Source: Halichondria panicea (lineage: Eukaryota > Porifera > Demospongiae > Suberitida > Halichondriidae). From it: a stretch of DNA of 64,000 nt. Location of the stretch: positions 2,680,001 through 2,744,000 of the forward strand of contig NC_087390.1 in NCBI RefSeq assembly GCF_963675165.1. Reading direction: 5' to 3'. Made by a program: the position numbers and the translations under genes. A model generated the notes under the pieces. It was not told the DNA's origin. It worked only from the letters and a program-made list of their open reading frames with translations, and made no database searches. Below are positions 34,594-46,129 of this stretch, one piece after another. The number at the start of each line of letters is the position of its first letter. Within the stretch, counting starts at the first letter, position 1.

Positions 34594-34718
34594 TAGACAC
34601 TGTTTAGGAAGTTTCTACATGATTTAGAAGCCCAGTAGTATCCCGAAAGTTAGTGAGGGTTCTATACTATAGCCTTGAGGACTTCTAAATCATGTGGAAA
34701 CTTCCTAAACAGTGTCTA
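34594..34718. mobile_element. 125-bp palindromic MITE ('tagacactgtttagg' family), copy 1
   Basis: 'tagacactgtttaggaagtt' is mirrored by 'aacttcctaaacagtgtcta'; 'tctacatgatttagaag' pairs with 'cttctaaatcatgtgga'. The core contains 'atcccgaaagttagtgagg'. Relatives are at 44512-44642 and 56444-56577. Confidence 0.85.
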
Positions 34719-35015
34719 AGCATTTTAGATTATAGCAACCGTGAGTATCAATAGCCAATCAGATTTGAATGTTCTTATTTAATCTTTGCTACATGATTTT
34801 CTAAGTAAGTACATGACTTTCTAAGTTGGATAGAATACTTCCTTTATACTGACAATTGTTGTTGTGTACAACCCACATGCATGTACATGTGTATACTCAG
34901 GAATGTACTCCTGGTATACTGTATTGCATTAACTCAAGGTTTCCATGGATACTGTATAGGCCTAACCACAACCCTCACAGAAGCTGTATATAACTGACCA
35001 GTGGTTCAGTTAGTC

Positions 35016-35215
35016 TCGTCCCCAAGCTTTATTTTTTCTTTTGTCTTGTCTGTTCTCTCAATATAAATGTGGCTAGAGATGATGGAGGCACTAAAGAAGG
35101 ACACGATGGACGTAAAAGAAAAAGTAAAGCCTGGTATGCGAAGTTGTGTGATCCACATACATTTTTATGAACGTGGGCGATATGTAGCCCACAATCGTGA
35201 TGTAGAGTATCACAA
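35016..35215. mobile_element. Element fragment related to 52205-52430
   Basis: It starts 'tagtctcgtccccaagc' and contains 'tttttatgaacgtgggcgat' and 'gtagcccacaatcgtga', all found in reverse orientation at 52205-52430. It directly precedes the EFTUD2 exon acceptor at 35218. Its open frame (from 35067) is element sequence running into that exon, not a real N-terminus. Confidence 0.65.
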
Positions 35216-37502
35216 CAGTCTACTGAGCATCTACTCTGATAAGGAGGTGGGGTCTATCGTCTCACCTTTCCTAGGTAGGCAACGTCTGCTTTGCATTCAG
35301 TCAGTACGGTTTTTGCTTCACACTGCAGTCGTTTGCTAGGATCTACACTGATGCTTATATGGTGAGAGCTAGGCTATACAAACATTCAGTACTTGCACTG
35401 TATGTGACATTTTTTCCTGTGTGGTTAATGGTTGTTGGTGAAGTTTATAGATGAGTGAGTGCAATTAAAAACAATGCTAGTGTAGGTCTGTGCTTCAAAT
35501 ACCAATATATCACTGTAAACAATGCTCTTTGCATGCTTGCTAGACTTGAAGGCTGACACGTTAGATCTATAAGGGGTCAATTTGCAAAACTGTATAGGTA
35601 ATATTATATTTCAGTGTTATTCATTCCTGCACATTAAAGTACCAGGACGTTTTATAGTTATACTTCTTCGTCTTTAGCTAAAGCCGTCACTATGCCTTGG
35701 TGTGCACATGCGCAGCATGGCATTAATGACAGAATCTTGTGTAGCAAAATCTGTTGATATAACTATAGCTATTCTATACCTAGTAGTCAGCTCTGCACTA
35801 AAACGCTAGCTGTTGGTATAGCTTCAAGAGTGAGCTTATACACCTTGTTTTATTAGCCTGCATGGATTCCTGGCCATCTATCTTCACTGTAGTTCCAAGG
35901 AGAGGCTGAACTGTTCATACTTGTTTGCTCTGTAAACTGTTAAGTTGCTATAGGAACTAATATTCGTAGCTGACTACCTAATTGTGGTTTTGCTTTGAGC
36001 TAACCACTGATCGCATCCTCTATACTATAGTATCATGAATCAACCGACAGTTGCCCCGGCCCCTGGAATTCTAGATCTAGCTTTTAGCATTGTGCAATAA
36101 GTACTGTGAAAATTGATCTGCACGTACGCAATGCTTTGTTGAATTATACAGTGCATAGTGCATTGTAAACGATACAGTGTCGTAGGGAGCACCCTCTTAT
36201 CTCTAAATCATAATTATACGTTTAGTAGACTTCCCTTTGATCTTTATTATGCATACCATTGCATAAATGCTTCTGAGATTGAATGAGAGCAGCTACTGCA
36301 AAAGCTAACTGGGCCGAGTTTCCATGGCAATGTCTAATCAACCTCTCAATACTATACACAGTGGATTCTCCGTCCCTAAATCACATGACCACCATTGTAC
36401 AGAGTTAAAAAGAGAACGTGAAATCACTGCTGCAAAAACATAATATGTTTAGGAACCTGGTCAAAGTGTGTGCACAGCATTCAGTATTCATTGGTCGTTT
36501 ATTTTCTGTGTTTGCTTGCAACTCAGCAACGACTACTACAAGCAGGTACAGGGAATTGCTCATGGAGCCAAACTGTCAACTATATGCTATGTGGGTGAGT
36601 TGACTTTTCCTTCCAGGTAGTATACATATAATTATGATTACAAATCACCTTATAGCTGTTGATTTTGCTTGATTGTGTGCAATACTTACACTCACACACT
36701 AGCTTGAATGTGCAACTTTACATCTGTATTAAATACTTGTACTTTTATCCCCTCTCCTTCAGACGTACATTCACTCGTAAGCCCCCCAGTGTGGACGCGG
36801 CCCGCAACTTTGTCGAGTTCCCCACTTTATAAGATATTCGCTCTGCATGACTGTGGGAGATGTGGACACTCACTATACTTCAGGTGACACTGACTTACTG
36901 ACAATTTTTACAATTGTGTTTGCCTGCTTACAATCGCCTGTGTAGACACACTACTGACATGCACTGTTGGTAAGATTTGATAATGCACTTATGGATGAAA
37001 TTTGCTAATGGCATAATTATATTAAAGTCACTGCTACATACCAGTATATATATGTGGCATGAATACATCATCTGGCACTATACCATTGTGTGTGTGTGCC
37101 ACACACTGTCAAGTGATGCATGGGTCTAGAGCAAATCACTAATTTAAAAAGGTCAAGATCAAACAAGTGCATTTATACCCACGTGGCCACAAACCTATCG
37201 CTTGGTTGGCTTGGGCTATCTTGTCTGCACATTAACTCCAGCTAAATGTTTGTTTTAAGGCACCCTCTGCTCTAGTAAGAATTACCTTCATCATTTTATA
37301 ACTTAGCTAGGTTACTATACACCCAATAACTGGCAGTATAAGTTTTGCTAAATGCTTCATCTTTTAGTCATCTCCCTCCCTCACACACAGGCTCAGATAT
37401 TCCGTCCTTTCAAGTTTAAAACTCTGTGATAAAGATCACTGTGGAGCCAGCAAATCCATTGGAATTTCCCAAGGTATTAAATGGTCAACAAGTCCTACCT
37501 AT

Positions 37503-37725
37503 ACTGGTCATTATAGGTGTGTGGTATATACTGGTCATTATAGGTGTGTGGTATATACTGGTCATTATAGGTGTGTGGTATATATACTGGTCATTATAGG
37601 TGTGTGGTATATACTGCATGGTCATTATAGGTGTGTGGTATATACTGGTCATTATAGGTGTGTGGTATATACTGGTCATTACAGGTGTGTGGTATATACT
37701 GGTCATTATAGGTGTGTATATAAGC
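37503..37725. repeat. 27-bp minisatellite
   Basis: About eight tandem copies of a 27-bp unit containing 'ctggtcattataggtgtgtg', with minor length variants. The overlapping repetitive ORFs on both strands are artefacts of a unit length divisible by three. Confidence 0.9.
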
Positions 37726-37846
37726 TGCTATGCATAAATACTTACTGACATGCAATGCATAAGTTCAGTCTACATAATAGCTCCAATTATGATGCAATTA
37801 ACAAGCCAGTCTCAAGCATTTTTCCTGCACCCAAGACCAAGTATCA

Positions 37847-38179
37847 ATGGATCTTAGCTATAGTTTGCAAAGTACTGGATGCAATAGTCTCTCTATAGAA
37901 TGCAGTGAAGCATCAAGAAGCTGTTTTGAGCTGGTGATTGGACTGCAGAACACTACCAAAGTCTACACTTGCACTGTTGCTCCAAGATTTGTTAGCTCAC
38001 CCATGCAAGTGCAAGCTACCCAGCTGATCACGAGGGCTGATTATCGATCTGAGCTTGTCACTGGACCGCAGAACTGTATCCAGTTGGTTCGATGCACTAA
38101 AGTCGTGCAACAAGAAACTGACTGCGCTGCAAGTGGAGGGATGACGCTGGCTAAAAGAGACATTCTGATTCACCGATAA
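37847..38179 (+). CDS. Small cysteine-containing protein, copy 1 (unknown)
   Basis: A 110-residue ORF from ATG to TAA. It is about 62% identical by eye to the 107-residue ORF at 58633-58956. The differences include several insertions or deletions that all keep the frame, which suggests the protein sequence is or was under selection. Features: 'LQSTGCNSLSIE', 'VYTCTVAP' (a strand pattern seen in fibronectin-III or Ig-like folds), and a well-conserved tail 'VVQQETDC' to 'MTLAKRDILIHR'. There is no signal peptide, so it may be the last exon of a longer extracellular protein. It lies inside the decayed EFTUD2 copy, between its third and fourth exons. I do not recognise the family. Confidence 0.45.
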   Translation: MDLSYSLQSTGCNSLSIECSEASRSCFELVIGLQNTTKVYTCTVAPRFVSSPMQVQATQLITRADYRSELVTGPQNCIQLVRCTKVVQQETDCAASGGMTLAKRDILIHR

Positions 38180-39773
38180 CTGCAAAGAGATTATTTTATT
38201 ATTTTACCTTTGTGATATCTCTTTATATATAGTGTTTCTTTCGCATACCCCTTGCTTCTAGTTTTGTCTTATTGCATTATGTTTGTTTGCCATTACTGAC
38301 TTCTGATATGACGATCTGCATGCATTTCCACTTGGCTAAGACTATTTTCATTCTCTCATTCGTGCAAATTGTGTAATGTGTAAATGTACGTGTAACTTGG
38401 TTTTTTAATGTTTTATGGCTTATGATATGCACGGGTCCGCATGCATTTTCACTTGACCATTTTAATGGTGCTGATATGCATGGTGGTGTGCAGTAAGGCC
38501 ATGCATGTTTGGTGCACACCTCATCATTTCCTATCCTCCTCCCCCTTCCAGGAACAAACTGATCCTCCGGAGAAGGGACTGGTCGAGGACATTGAAGGGG
38601 AGGTGGTGCAGATAGCTAAGAAGATTGGAGGTTCTTCCAGATAAAGTTCGATTGGGACCTGTTGGGAGCTCGCTTCATCTGGGTACCGGACCCAACATTC
38701 TGTTGGATGACACTCTGCCTTCTGAGGTGAGTAGTACAGCTTATCATGATATCGTCGTTAATTATCTGTGAAACAAAATACTAATGATATCCATAGGAAT
38801 AATATTTAGGTAACTAACTGCCTCGAGACAAGTTATTTAGCACGAATATCAGCTATGCATGGTGGCTTAATGAGATTCATAACCTGAGCTTTAAACATTG
38901 TTGAGTTAGTACAGCTCTAAATATGTCGCGTTCATCATGAATCTAATGTCATTTTTTTTGCCAATTATGTGGGAATAATAGGCAATTTGAAAAGAATAAT
39001 AGGCTGTTAACTTGAGCATAAAAGAATAGCAGGTAATATCTCTACCAACCCATATTGCCTACTCAGCATTTATCACTGTATGTACACGGACTCTGCTGCA
39101 TGTACTACACACTGTACGTGTGTTTTAGCTGTCAATTTATTATAGATAGTACAGTCTTCATACTTGCACTGGGTAAAGATGCTGCAGTTAAAAAAGGCTA
39201 TGAATGTCATGGGTAGGGAAAATGGGAAATAGCGTAAACTGAGGTGCAAAACATGTGTATCTGATATCCATTTACCCCTACCAGGTGGTTAGCTTACAAT
39301 GTATAGCTGCAAGAGACTTCTCTCACAGTAAAAACACTTGGAAGGCCTGCAATTCCCAAGCAGGTGAGCTAGTGGTAGGGGGGGTGGGGGGGGAGCATTT
39401 GTAATAAAGTACCTATTTTCTTTCGCACCCCTCTTCTACTGCTTACATTACCTAGACTGTTAAATGTGATTGTTTTGGCCACTCAACCAGCTCGATTATA
39501 ATAATATGCAATAAAGTGTGTTTTATTGTGCTCATCTCTATAACAATAAACAGGTGTTTTCATGCAAGATTAGCATCCAACAGATGTATCCGAGACATTC
39601 TGAGCTTGTTTATACACTCTCATGAATTTGTTAGCGTAAGTTTGAAATATCCAATGCTTTAATATCCCCTGTAGATTGTCCCCGGAGACCCACTGGGCAA
39701 GAGCATAGTAATTCGTCCCCCTGGAGCCACAGCCTGTCCCCCACCTCGCCAGGGAGTTCATGATCAAAACGAG

Positions 39774-40094
39774 GTGTGTGGACTTTAACAACCTCTTTAT
39801 CAGTAACCGACGTGTCACTTAACAATAAACCCCAGTAGTTGATTGAGCTATACCTATACCTATACAGCAGAGATGTTCATTGTTGGAACTCCCATGATTG
39901 TATTTATAGCTGAAGTTATGAGTAGAGGAAATTCCCAAATGGAGTGTTTGTCTCAAAAATAGTACGTACCTTGGCCTTTAAGTAAGTTATTCAGAAAACG
40001 TAACTGTGCTTCTTTATCAAATATAGAAACACACAAACCATAGCTACGATCCCAACTAATTATCAACTAATTATCATGGTTCCCAAACACACAG
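39774..40094. other. Non-coding gap
   Basis: No gene or clear repeat was seen between the last EFTUD2 exon scrap and the first TRAF scrap. Confidence 0.4.
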
Positions 40095-41880
40095 ATTCAC
40101 GACTGTGAGAGGGCACTAGACTACTTGTGGGGAGAGGTGCCTAGGAGAGAGGTCAGTTCGGAGATGTGGTTAGAACACAAGATCCTGAGATATCATTTCC
40201 CAGTCTCAATGAATAAATTATACCCTAAAATGAAGGTTGTTTAGTTAATGATCGTTATCCACTTCCCGACACAGATGCTCAAGCAGACTCACCATGCATG
40301 CAACTACAAAGACTTAACGTAATTGATACTTAACTATGCACGTTAGCACATATATACGATTAGAATCCCAACTGATTAATGGTTCCCTATGGCTAACACA
40401 CAAATTCAGAAGGAGTGTGGGATGCACTAGACTATAATTTTGGACTGTGTTGATGGAGAACTATTTGGATTGATGTTTTCTCTGCCAGTTTGTTGTTTAC
40501 AGTGTTCTTTGTCTGTGTTTTCTGTGGAGCATAAGAATTCCTGCAAGTTTGGAGCAGTACAATGCCCCAACTAAACATACGGCTGTAAAGAGTAGGAGTC
40601 AATTACAGGACCACCTCAACAATAAATGCAACTTTAACCCCATCACTTGTGTGTTTGTTTGGCAATACTGACTTTGCATGTAGCAAGATATGAAATGTTT
40701 CCCCTCACTTTCGTGAACTGGTATGGGGTTTCCCTTGATGATAGGATACTAACTCATGATATGACGGTCTGCATTCATTTCCACTTGGCGCTTAGATTCA
40801 GGTATTGCATTGTATACAGGTACGTATATACATGTAGACCTCTTGGTTTTGTTATGGCTTATGATATGCGCGGGTCCTGCATCCATATACATTTTCACTT
40901 GGCTAAGACCATTTTAATATGGTACTGCATGATATGATGGTGTGCAGACTTTTGGTGCACAAAACAACTAATTGTGAATGACTAATGTCTCAGTATCTGT
41001 GTTGGTAGTCAACAACTAATTGTTAAAATGACAAATGTCTCAGTTTATGTGCTGGTATAGTCAACTATCTAACTCTTCTTTTGATGCCAGTTTGTTGTTT
41101 ACGGTGTTTTTTGTCTGTTTTTTCTTTAGGAGTATAATAATTCCTGCAAGTTTGGATCAGTACAATGCCCTAACTCAAATATGCAGCTGTAAAGAGGAAC
41201 TGTAGAAGTCAATTACAGGACCACCTCAACAATAAATGCAACTGCAACCCGATTACTTGTCGATGGTGTGGGACAACACACCCTCAATGAAGACATCAGT
41301 TATTCATCCATAATAATATAGAAAACCTTACTGTGCTTCTTAAGAGTCACTATTATAATAGCTGCACGTATAGCCGTTTAGAACTCCCAACTAATCATCA
41401 CGATTCCCAAACACACAGATTCACATTCAGAAGGAGTGTGAGATGGCACTAGACTACTGCCCCAATGGGTGTGGGGAAAGGTTACCTAGGAGAGAGGTGA
41501 GTTCTGATGTCAGAGGCTAATTCGATAAATTGCCTTTTTAGTACATTTTGTGTTATATTCTAAAATTGGTTATTGATCTTAGTATATTTTACAACATAAT
41601 TTCCTGTGTTATAGTGCATGATACTAAAATTGAGTTTGTTTAGTTATTGATCTTTACCCACTCCCTCCACAGATGCTCAAGCATACTAGAACAGTGTGCA
41701 CTCACCAAGTAAGAGAATGCGACTACAAAGACTTATGGTGCACCTACAAGGTACATTCACACAGCATTTATTCACTTTTCGACTTATATGCACTCCTATA
41801 ATTATGTGATGTTTTATGCTCTTATTCGTGTGTAGGGTACCATCAAGGTAAAGAAGGTTGGCAGACAAACCTGTACTTAA
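40095..41880 (+). pseudogene. TRAF-type zinc-finger gene, decayed and internally duplicated
   Basis: TRAF proteins are adaptors that link receptors to NF-kB and cell-death signalling. Recognisable pieces: 40095-40152 ('LDYLWGEVPRRE', zinc ligands lost); about 40596-40645 ('QLQDHLNNKCNFNPIT'); 41207-41275 ('QLQDHLNNKCNCNPI', 'CRWCG'); 41419-41496, an intact 26-residue exon ('QKECEMALDYCPNGCGERL'); 41673-41750, an intact 26-residue exon ('VCTHQVRECDYKDLWCTYK'); and the start of the next exon at 41836 ('GTIK'). The segments 40430-40645 and 41060-41255 are duplicates. After 41850 the gene is cut off by TERT-derived sequence. No RING, coiled coil or MATH domain remains. Confidence 0.75.
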
Positions 41881-41984
41881 TTTTTATTTGGAGTCAATTA
41901 CAGGACCACCTCAACAATAAATGCAACTTCAATCCGATAACATATGCGTTAGTTCTACTGATTTCTACTGCCCTAACATATACG

Positions 41985-42112
41985 TACACTTGTTTTGCAT
42001 TCTGTTCATTATCACATAGGGGTTGGTTCCTTAAGAGTGTATTGAGACGTTTGGTCCCACTAGAGCTGTGGGGGTCGAAGTACAACAGGATATCACATTG
42101 TATTCTACCAGG
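41985..42112 (+). pseudogene. TERT QFP-type exon fragment, copy 4
   Basis: 'FLKSVLRRLVPLELWGSKYN' again, with the preceding intron end, nearly identical to 10840-10994. It is part of the duplicated block. The frame ends after KYNR. Confidence 0.8.
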
Positions 42113-44511
42113 TTTGTGAGTTTGTCTAAGCTAGTGTATACAAATGTACTTGTGTGGTTTTCATTGCATTTACTGTATGAATTCGATAAGTTGCCTTCTT
42201 GGAATTTCTATTGTACAACAGAGGGCCTCCAATTAATCTTAGTTCGGAGATATTCGCACTTACTGAACCCTCTAATGAGCGGCCTCCTTACATTAGATTA
42301 TTGTTTTCTTACCATTTGTTTGTATGCTCTTGCTTGTTTGTTTACTTAAAGCAGTTTACTCTTTAAAACTAGCCCCTCCCCCTTGCAGTGTGGCTTGAGC
42401 ATCAAGGCCACGCCCCTCTCCCTCATGATGCTGGACCCTCGTAGCAAGTTGTACCTGATCAACGTATTTCACACTACAGGGCATGTGAACTTCTCCTCTG
42501 AGGTGACTGCTGCCTTCAGGCTCTGTGATGGTCTCGTACTGTTTGTGGATGCTTCAGAAGGGCTGGGTGAGTGCTCTCATACATGTTTTAGGGTTGGTAG
42601 ATTATACTTACTATGTAATGCAATAAAATTATTGTTCTGCTCAATATTATGCTAGCTGATCAGAACAATATTACATCACGTAGCTAGCACGTATACAGGA
42701 GCCTACTTCACATGTGACTATACTATCATCCTAGAAATGTACTGCAACAAACCTTACAGTAGTTGCTCATCTTAATTCCACAAATAAAACGTTTGAGTAT
42801 AAAAGGAATAAGCGTGAAGCATATAATGTAATTCCTGTTCATTTTGATCATCTTGTATGTACAGGTAATGTTGCTATAGTAATGTGTCACATTATATATA
42901 GTGCTATATCTGGGTTTGAAACTTTAGGCTAGAGCCAAAGTTAGCCCACATGATCTAAACTATTAATATGCTTGTCACAAATGGTGCATGCAATCTGATT
43001 GGTCACTGCACGAGATTTTACTTGTAGCTAGACCTATCTTTGTCAGATGTCTTCCAAGTAGGTCTATATTGATGAAAGCAAGGTGGATAGCGGCCAAATG
43101 GAATAGATTACAGTCATACGAGGAGTGCAGACAAAAAATATTGATTGAGGAAGTCACAATGTCCCTAACCTTTTGTAATAACGTTTGAACAACTTCCCAA
43201 CAAGGAATATAAAAGTCATGCACATATAGCCGACAGAGTCCCATGGATTTCACAACTCGTAAACAGAAACTATGGCAGCCTCAATTCAAACAGGATATGA
43301 TGACTTCGAGGTGGGTAGAGAGTAGAGGGGACTACAGTGAGAGCACAATTAACATCATAATTTACATCAGCTAGTATGTGGTGCAAAAGATGGGCATTGA
43401 TCATCGACCATAATTATGATCGTTGCTAAAAAAGAGGCCGGCCTGTTGCATGAAACAGCTAAGTGCAGCTTTGCAGCTCTTTCCTCACTATTATAGCTAG
43501 CTTTCTAGTGCAGAACTAGTAAGTAGAGTAGAAACACTCTATGGACAATTTTACTACGCACTGTTTTAAAAGGCTGCACTGGCACAAATTTCTATCCAAG
43601 AAATGCGACTTAGCCACACACACACGCACACACAAGCACACTACCGTATAAATTTAATGTGTGCATTTCTCACTGAACAGGACTACATACCACACCTTTG
43701 TTATGCACAATGTCTAAACTACAGCAGCTGTTGCATGATGACTCTGGGCACCAGCAATAAAGCAACATTCGTTTTAACTCTTGACAATGTGTATAAAATA
43801 GCCCACCCAGTTTTGTATCAATTAAGCCATTGTATATCTAAATGCATTTACATGATCATAACACCTCCTTTGATACAGTAGAAGGCATTGTATTACTTAA
43901 TGCTATTTCGTATACGGTATACCTACCTACTACTAACCAACACGTACCAACCTACATGCATGTATCATGTACACGACCCGTCTTTTGCTGTTTTTGATTG
44001 CAACCTTGCCTCCTTGTTCTCTCAGGTTGGTCGTCTATGGATCTCTGAAGCCAACTATCAAGTTGAGATCAGTCGAGTGCCGGCTGGTAACTGGGTGCTC
44101 ATAGAGGGAGTGGACCAGACCATCACCAAGACAGCCACCATCACACAGATCAACGACTCAGAGGACGTGAGTGGGTGTAGGGTATACTGTGAGACTGCTT
44201 GGCTTTTGGTTTAGTGGATTTTGGCCCCTCTATATAAGACTTGATCTGAGCACATGCCGTGATAGGTTAGAGGTCTCTTGGTATAGATCTTGCTATTTGT
44301 ATTGTTAAGTTTCTGGGTATTTTCCTTCTACCGTTTATAGGGGGAGTTCGTTTACCATGAACGTGTTGATTATGACTTTATCGTGCACTGTATTGCATGC
44401 GTTCCTGTTAACCGTGCCAAAATGTTTTCGTGGTAAAATAGGTCAGCTTTGCCCACGAAAACAACGAAATATTAACCCCACAAAAATTACCCGCTATATA
44501 TACATAATAGT

Positions 44512-44642
44512 TAGATACTGTTTAGGAGGTATCTATGGGAATTATAAGCCCAAAGGCCTGCTGTAGTATCCCGAGCGAAGCGAGGATACTACGAGTGCCT
44601 GCGGGCTTATAATTCCCATAGATACCGACTAAACAGTATCTA
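44512..44642. mobile_element. 131-bp palindromic MITE ('tagatactgtttagg'), copy 2
   Basis: 'tagatactgtttaggaggta' is mirrored by 'taccgactaaacagtatcta'; 'gggaattataagccc' pairs with 'gggcttataattccc'. The core reads 'atcccgagcgaagcgagg'. It is present only in unit 2 of the duplication, so it inserted after the duplication. Confidence 0.85.
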
Positions 44643-44688
44643 ACGAGTTTAGTTGCTAGGTTCATTTCAAAAACTAACTGAAAGAATG

Positions 44689-45131
44689 GACGTGGACGAA
44701 GACCTAGGCCTAGACAAGCTCTTTTCTGAAGAAGTACTCGGTATAATAATGACCGAGCCCATAGACCCCGCCCTCTATGACATAAATGTGGAGGCAGAGC
44801 TGGCTACTCTTTCTACAGAACAAAGAAAGGAGGAGGAGCTGGACGAGCCAACAGAACCTGCACAATCTTCTCTACCTAACTCAAAGCGAATGAAGCAAAG
44901 TATCTGCAGGCCTCTTATCACGGCAGGTGCAGTGTACAGTTTGGATAGTGATATCTGCATAAGGTGAATAATTAGAATGGAAATCCCGGGATTGACCTGT
45001 TCAAGGATGCTTGTTTTGCTGACTTTCGAGTGTGCCTAAACTCCGAAATGAAGCGCTTGCAGAGAGCTGGACTAGGGTCACAAAAGAAGGCTGAACCTCT
45101 AATACATACTCCGTGCAACTGCTGCTACTAG
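44689..45131 (+). pseudogene. Crypton-like (DUF3504/ZMYM-type) recombinase fragment
   Basis: An ATG frame at 44689-44967 gives an acidic 92-residue segment ('MDVDEDLGLDKLF'). After a frame change, 44982-45131 reads 'DACFADFRVCLNSEMKRLQR' and 'AGLGSQKKAEPL', ending at a stop. 'EMKRLQ.AGLG...KAEP' resembles the start of the tyrosine-recombinase-derived domain of Cryptons and ZMYM/QRICH1-type proteins. The catalytic region is absent. It sits in the 1.6-kb insertion found only in unit 2, between two MITEs. The assignment is tentative. Confidence 0.5.
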
Positions 45132-45352
45132 ACAGCGACTGAACATTATAATTTTTTGTCATTACCAAAAACAGAACAGTTACTTCTCATTGTTTTTTAT
45201 AATACAATCTACAAAAAACATGTTTGAAAAACACAAAAATTAATAATGAATGGTTGTTGTGAACATGAAAATTACAGGTTTATATGAGAATTTACAGGTT
45301 AATATGGGAAATATAAACCCTGTACTGACCAATCAGATTGCTGGATTCTGGG

Positions 45353-46111
45353 TAGCCTCGATTCCAGGCCGCTTGAAGAAGGCGGCCTGGTATACCTTGT
45401 ATGCGCATGCGTGTACATTACCCCAAAAAGGGGGTAATCCGTGTATTTGTGGATACTGTCAGTAAAATAAACCGTATACTATTTGTATTCTGATTTTTCA
45501 GTCCGTTACATAAAATTATTGTGCAAAAATGACTGAGTTCTTACGCCCTTTATTGTATCAAGCCAAGTCTCTACTTAATGACACCCTACACTGTAAGGCT
45601 ACAGATGTTATAGGAAAGGCATGATGTGTTCCTGTGGGTCCCCTGATGAGGCTGTGGTAATATAGACCAGGCAAGTGTTCTGCTACTAAATCTTGCCTTT
45701 ATGTTCGACAAGAAGTCATTGCTGAAGATAAAGAAGCTAATGATTACTCCTTAAAGCTTTTAATAAGCTTTAACTCAACACTCAGGAAGTTATTCACTCA
45801 AGATCTACTGATGTATTAAAGAGTCAACCACTCTTCATAGCTGGCAGCTCTAGCTGTCTGGGAGGCTTTCTTAAACTGTCTCTTTGATAAACAGAGCTAG
45901 AAGAAGCAACACTGCTGCAGCATAATTATTCTACTTTGATTAGTGTCTCTGAAAGCTGCCATTGTGGTCACATTGTCATACGTATTATTCCCTTTTGTAA
46001 CTTTGTCCGTTTTTTTACAATTTGTATGATGAAATTGTTGTCAATTATTTCGCGCATGCGCATACAAGGTATACCAGGCCGCCTTGTTCAAGCGGCCTGG
46101 AATCGAGGCTA
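45353..46111. mobile_element. 759-bp MULE-like MITE, copy 2 (inverted)
   Basis: The same element as 1767-2525, same length, reverse orientation. It begins 'tagcctcgattccaggcc' and ends 'cctggaatcgaggcta'. It is flanked by a perfect 9-bp repeat, gattctggg, on both sides. It is absent from unit 1, so it moved after the block duplicated. Confidence 0.92.
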
Positions 46112-46129
46112 GATTCTGGGCTACTAGTA

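Larger units (their letters stand above)
35219..39773 (+). pseudogene. EFTUD2: EFTUD2, decayed copy spanning the middle to C-terminal exons
   Basis: Exons in gene order: 35219-35361 ('LLSIYSDKEVGSIVSPFLG', then after a frameshift 'CFTLQSFARIY'); 36763-36883 ('RTFTRKPPSVDAARNFVEF', then a stop); 37391-37473 ('AQIFRPFKFKT', then frame loss before 'EPANPLEFPK'); 38552-38726 ('EKGLVEDIEGEVVQIAKK', 'KFDWDLLGA', with two frameshifts); 39675-39773 ('IVPGDPLGKSIVIRP', one extra C, then 'EFMIKTR' in another frame). Most exons keep their AG and GT borders. Every exon has a disabling change, so it is a pseudogene. The exon content complements units 1 and 2, which hold the GTPase and domain II exons, as if one ancestral EFTUD2 gene had been split across the locus. 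Confidence 0.85.

Noticed and set aside
35067..35217. N-terminal part of the 35067-35339 ORF as a new gene start
   Set aside because: The sequence is transposon-derived (inverted relative at 52205-52430); only the part after 35218 is an EFTUD2 exon.
37503..37725. CRISPR-like array
   Set aside because: Units are contiguous with no unique spacers, and the genome is eukaryotic.
37485..37748. Repetitive ORFs on both strands
   Set aside because: A 27-bp minisatellite unit keeps every frame open if one unit lacks a stop; there is no gene-like structure.
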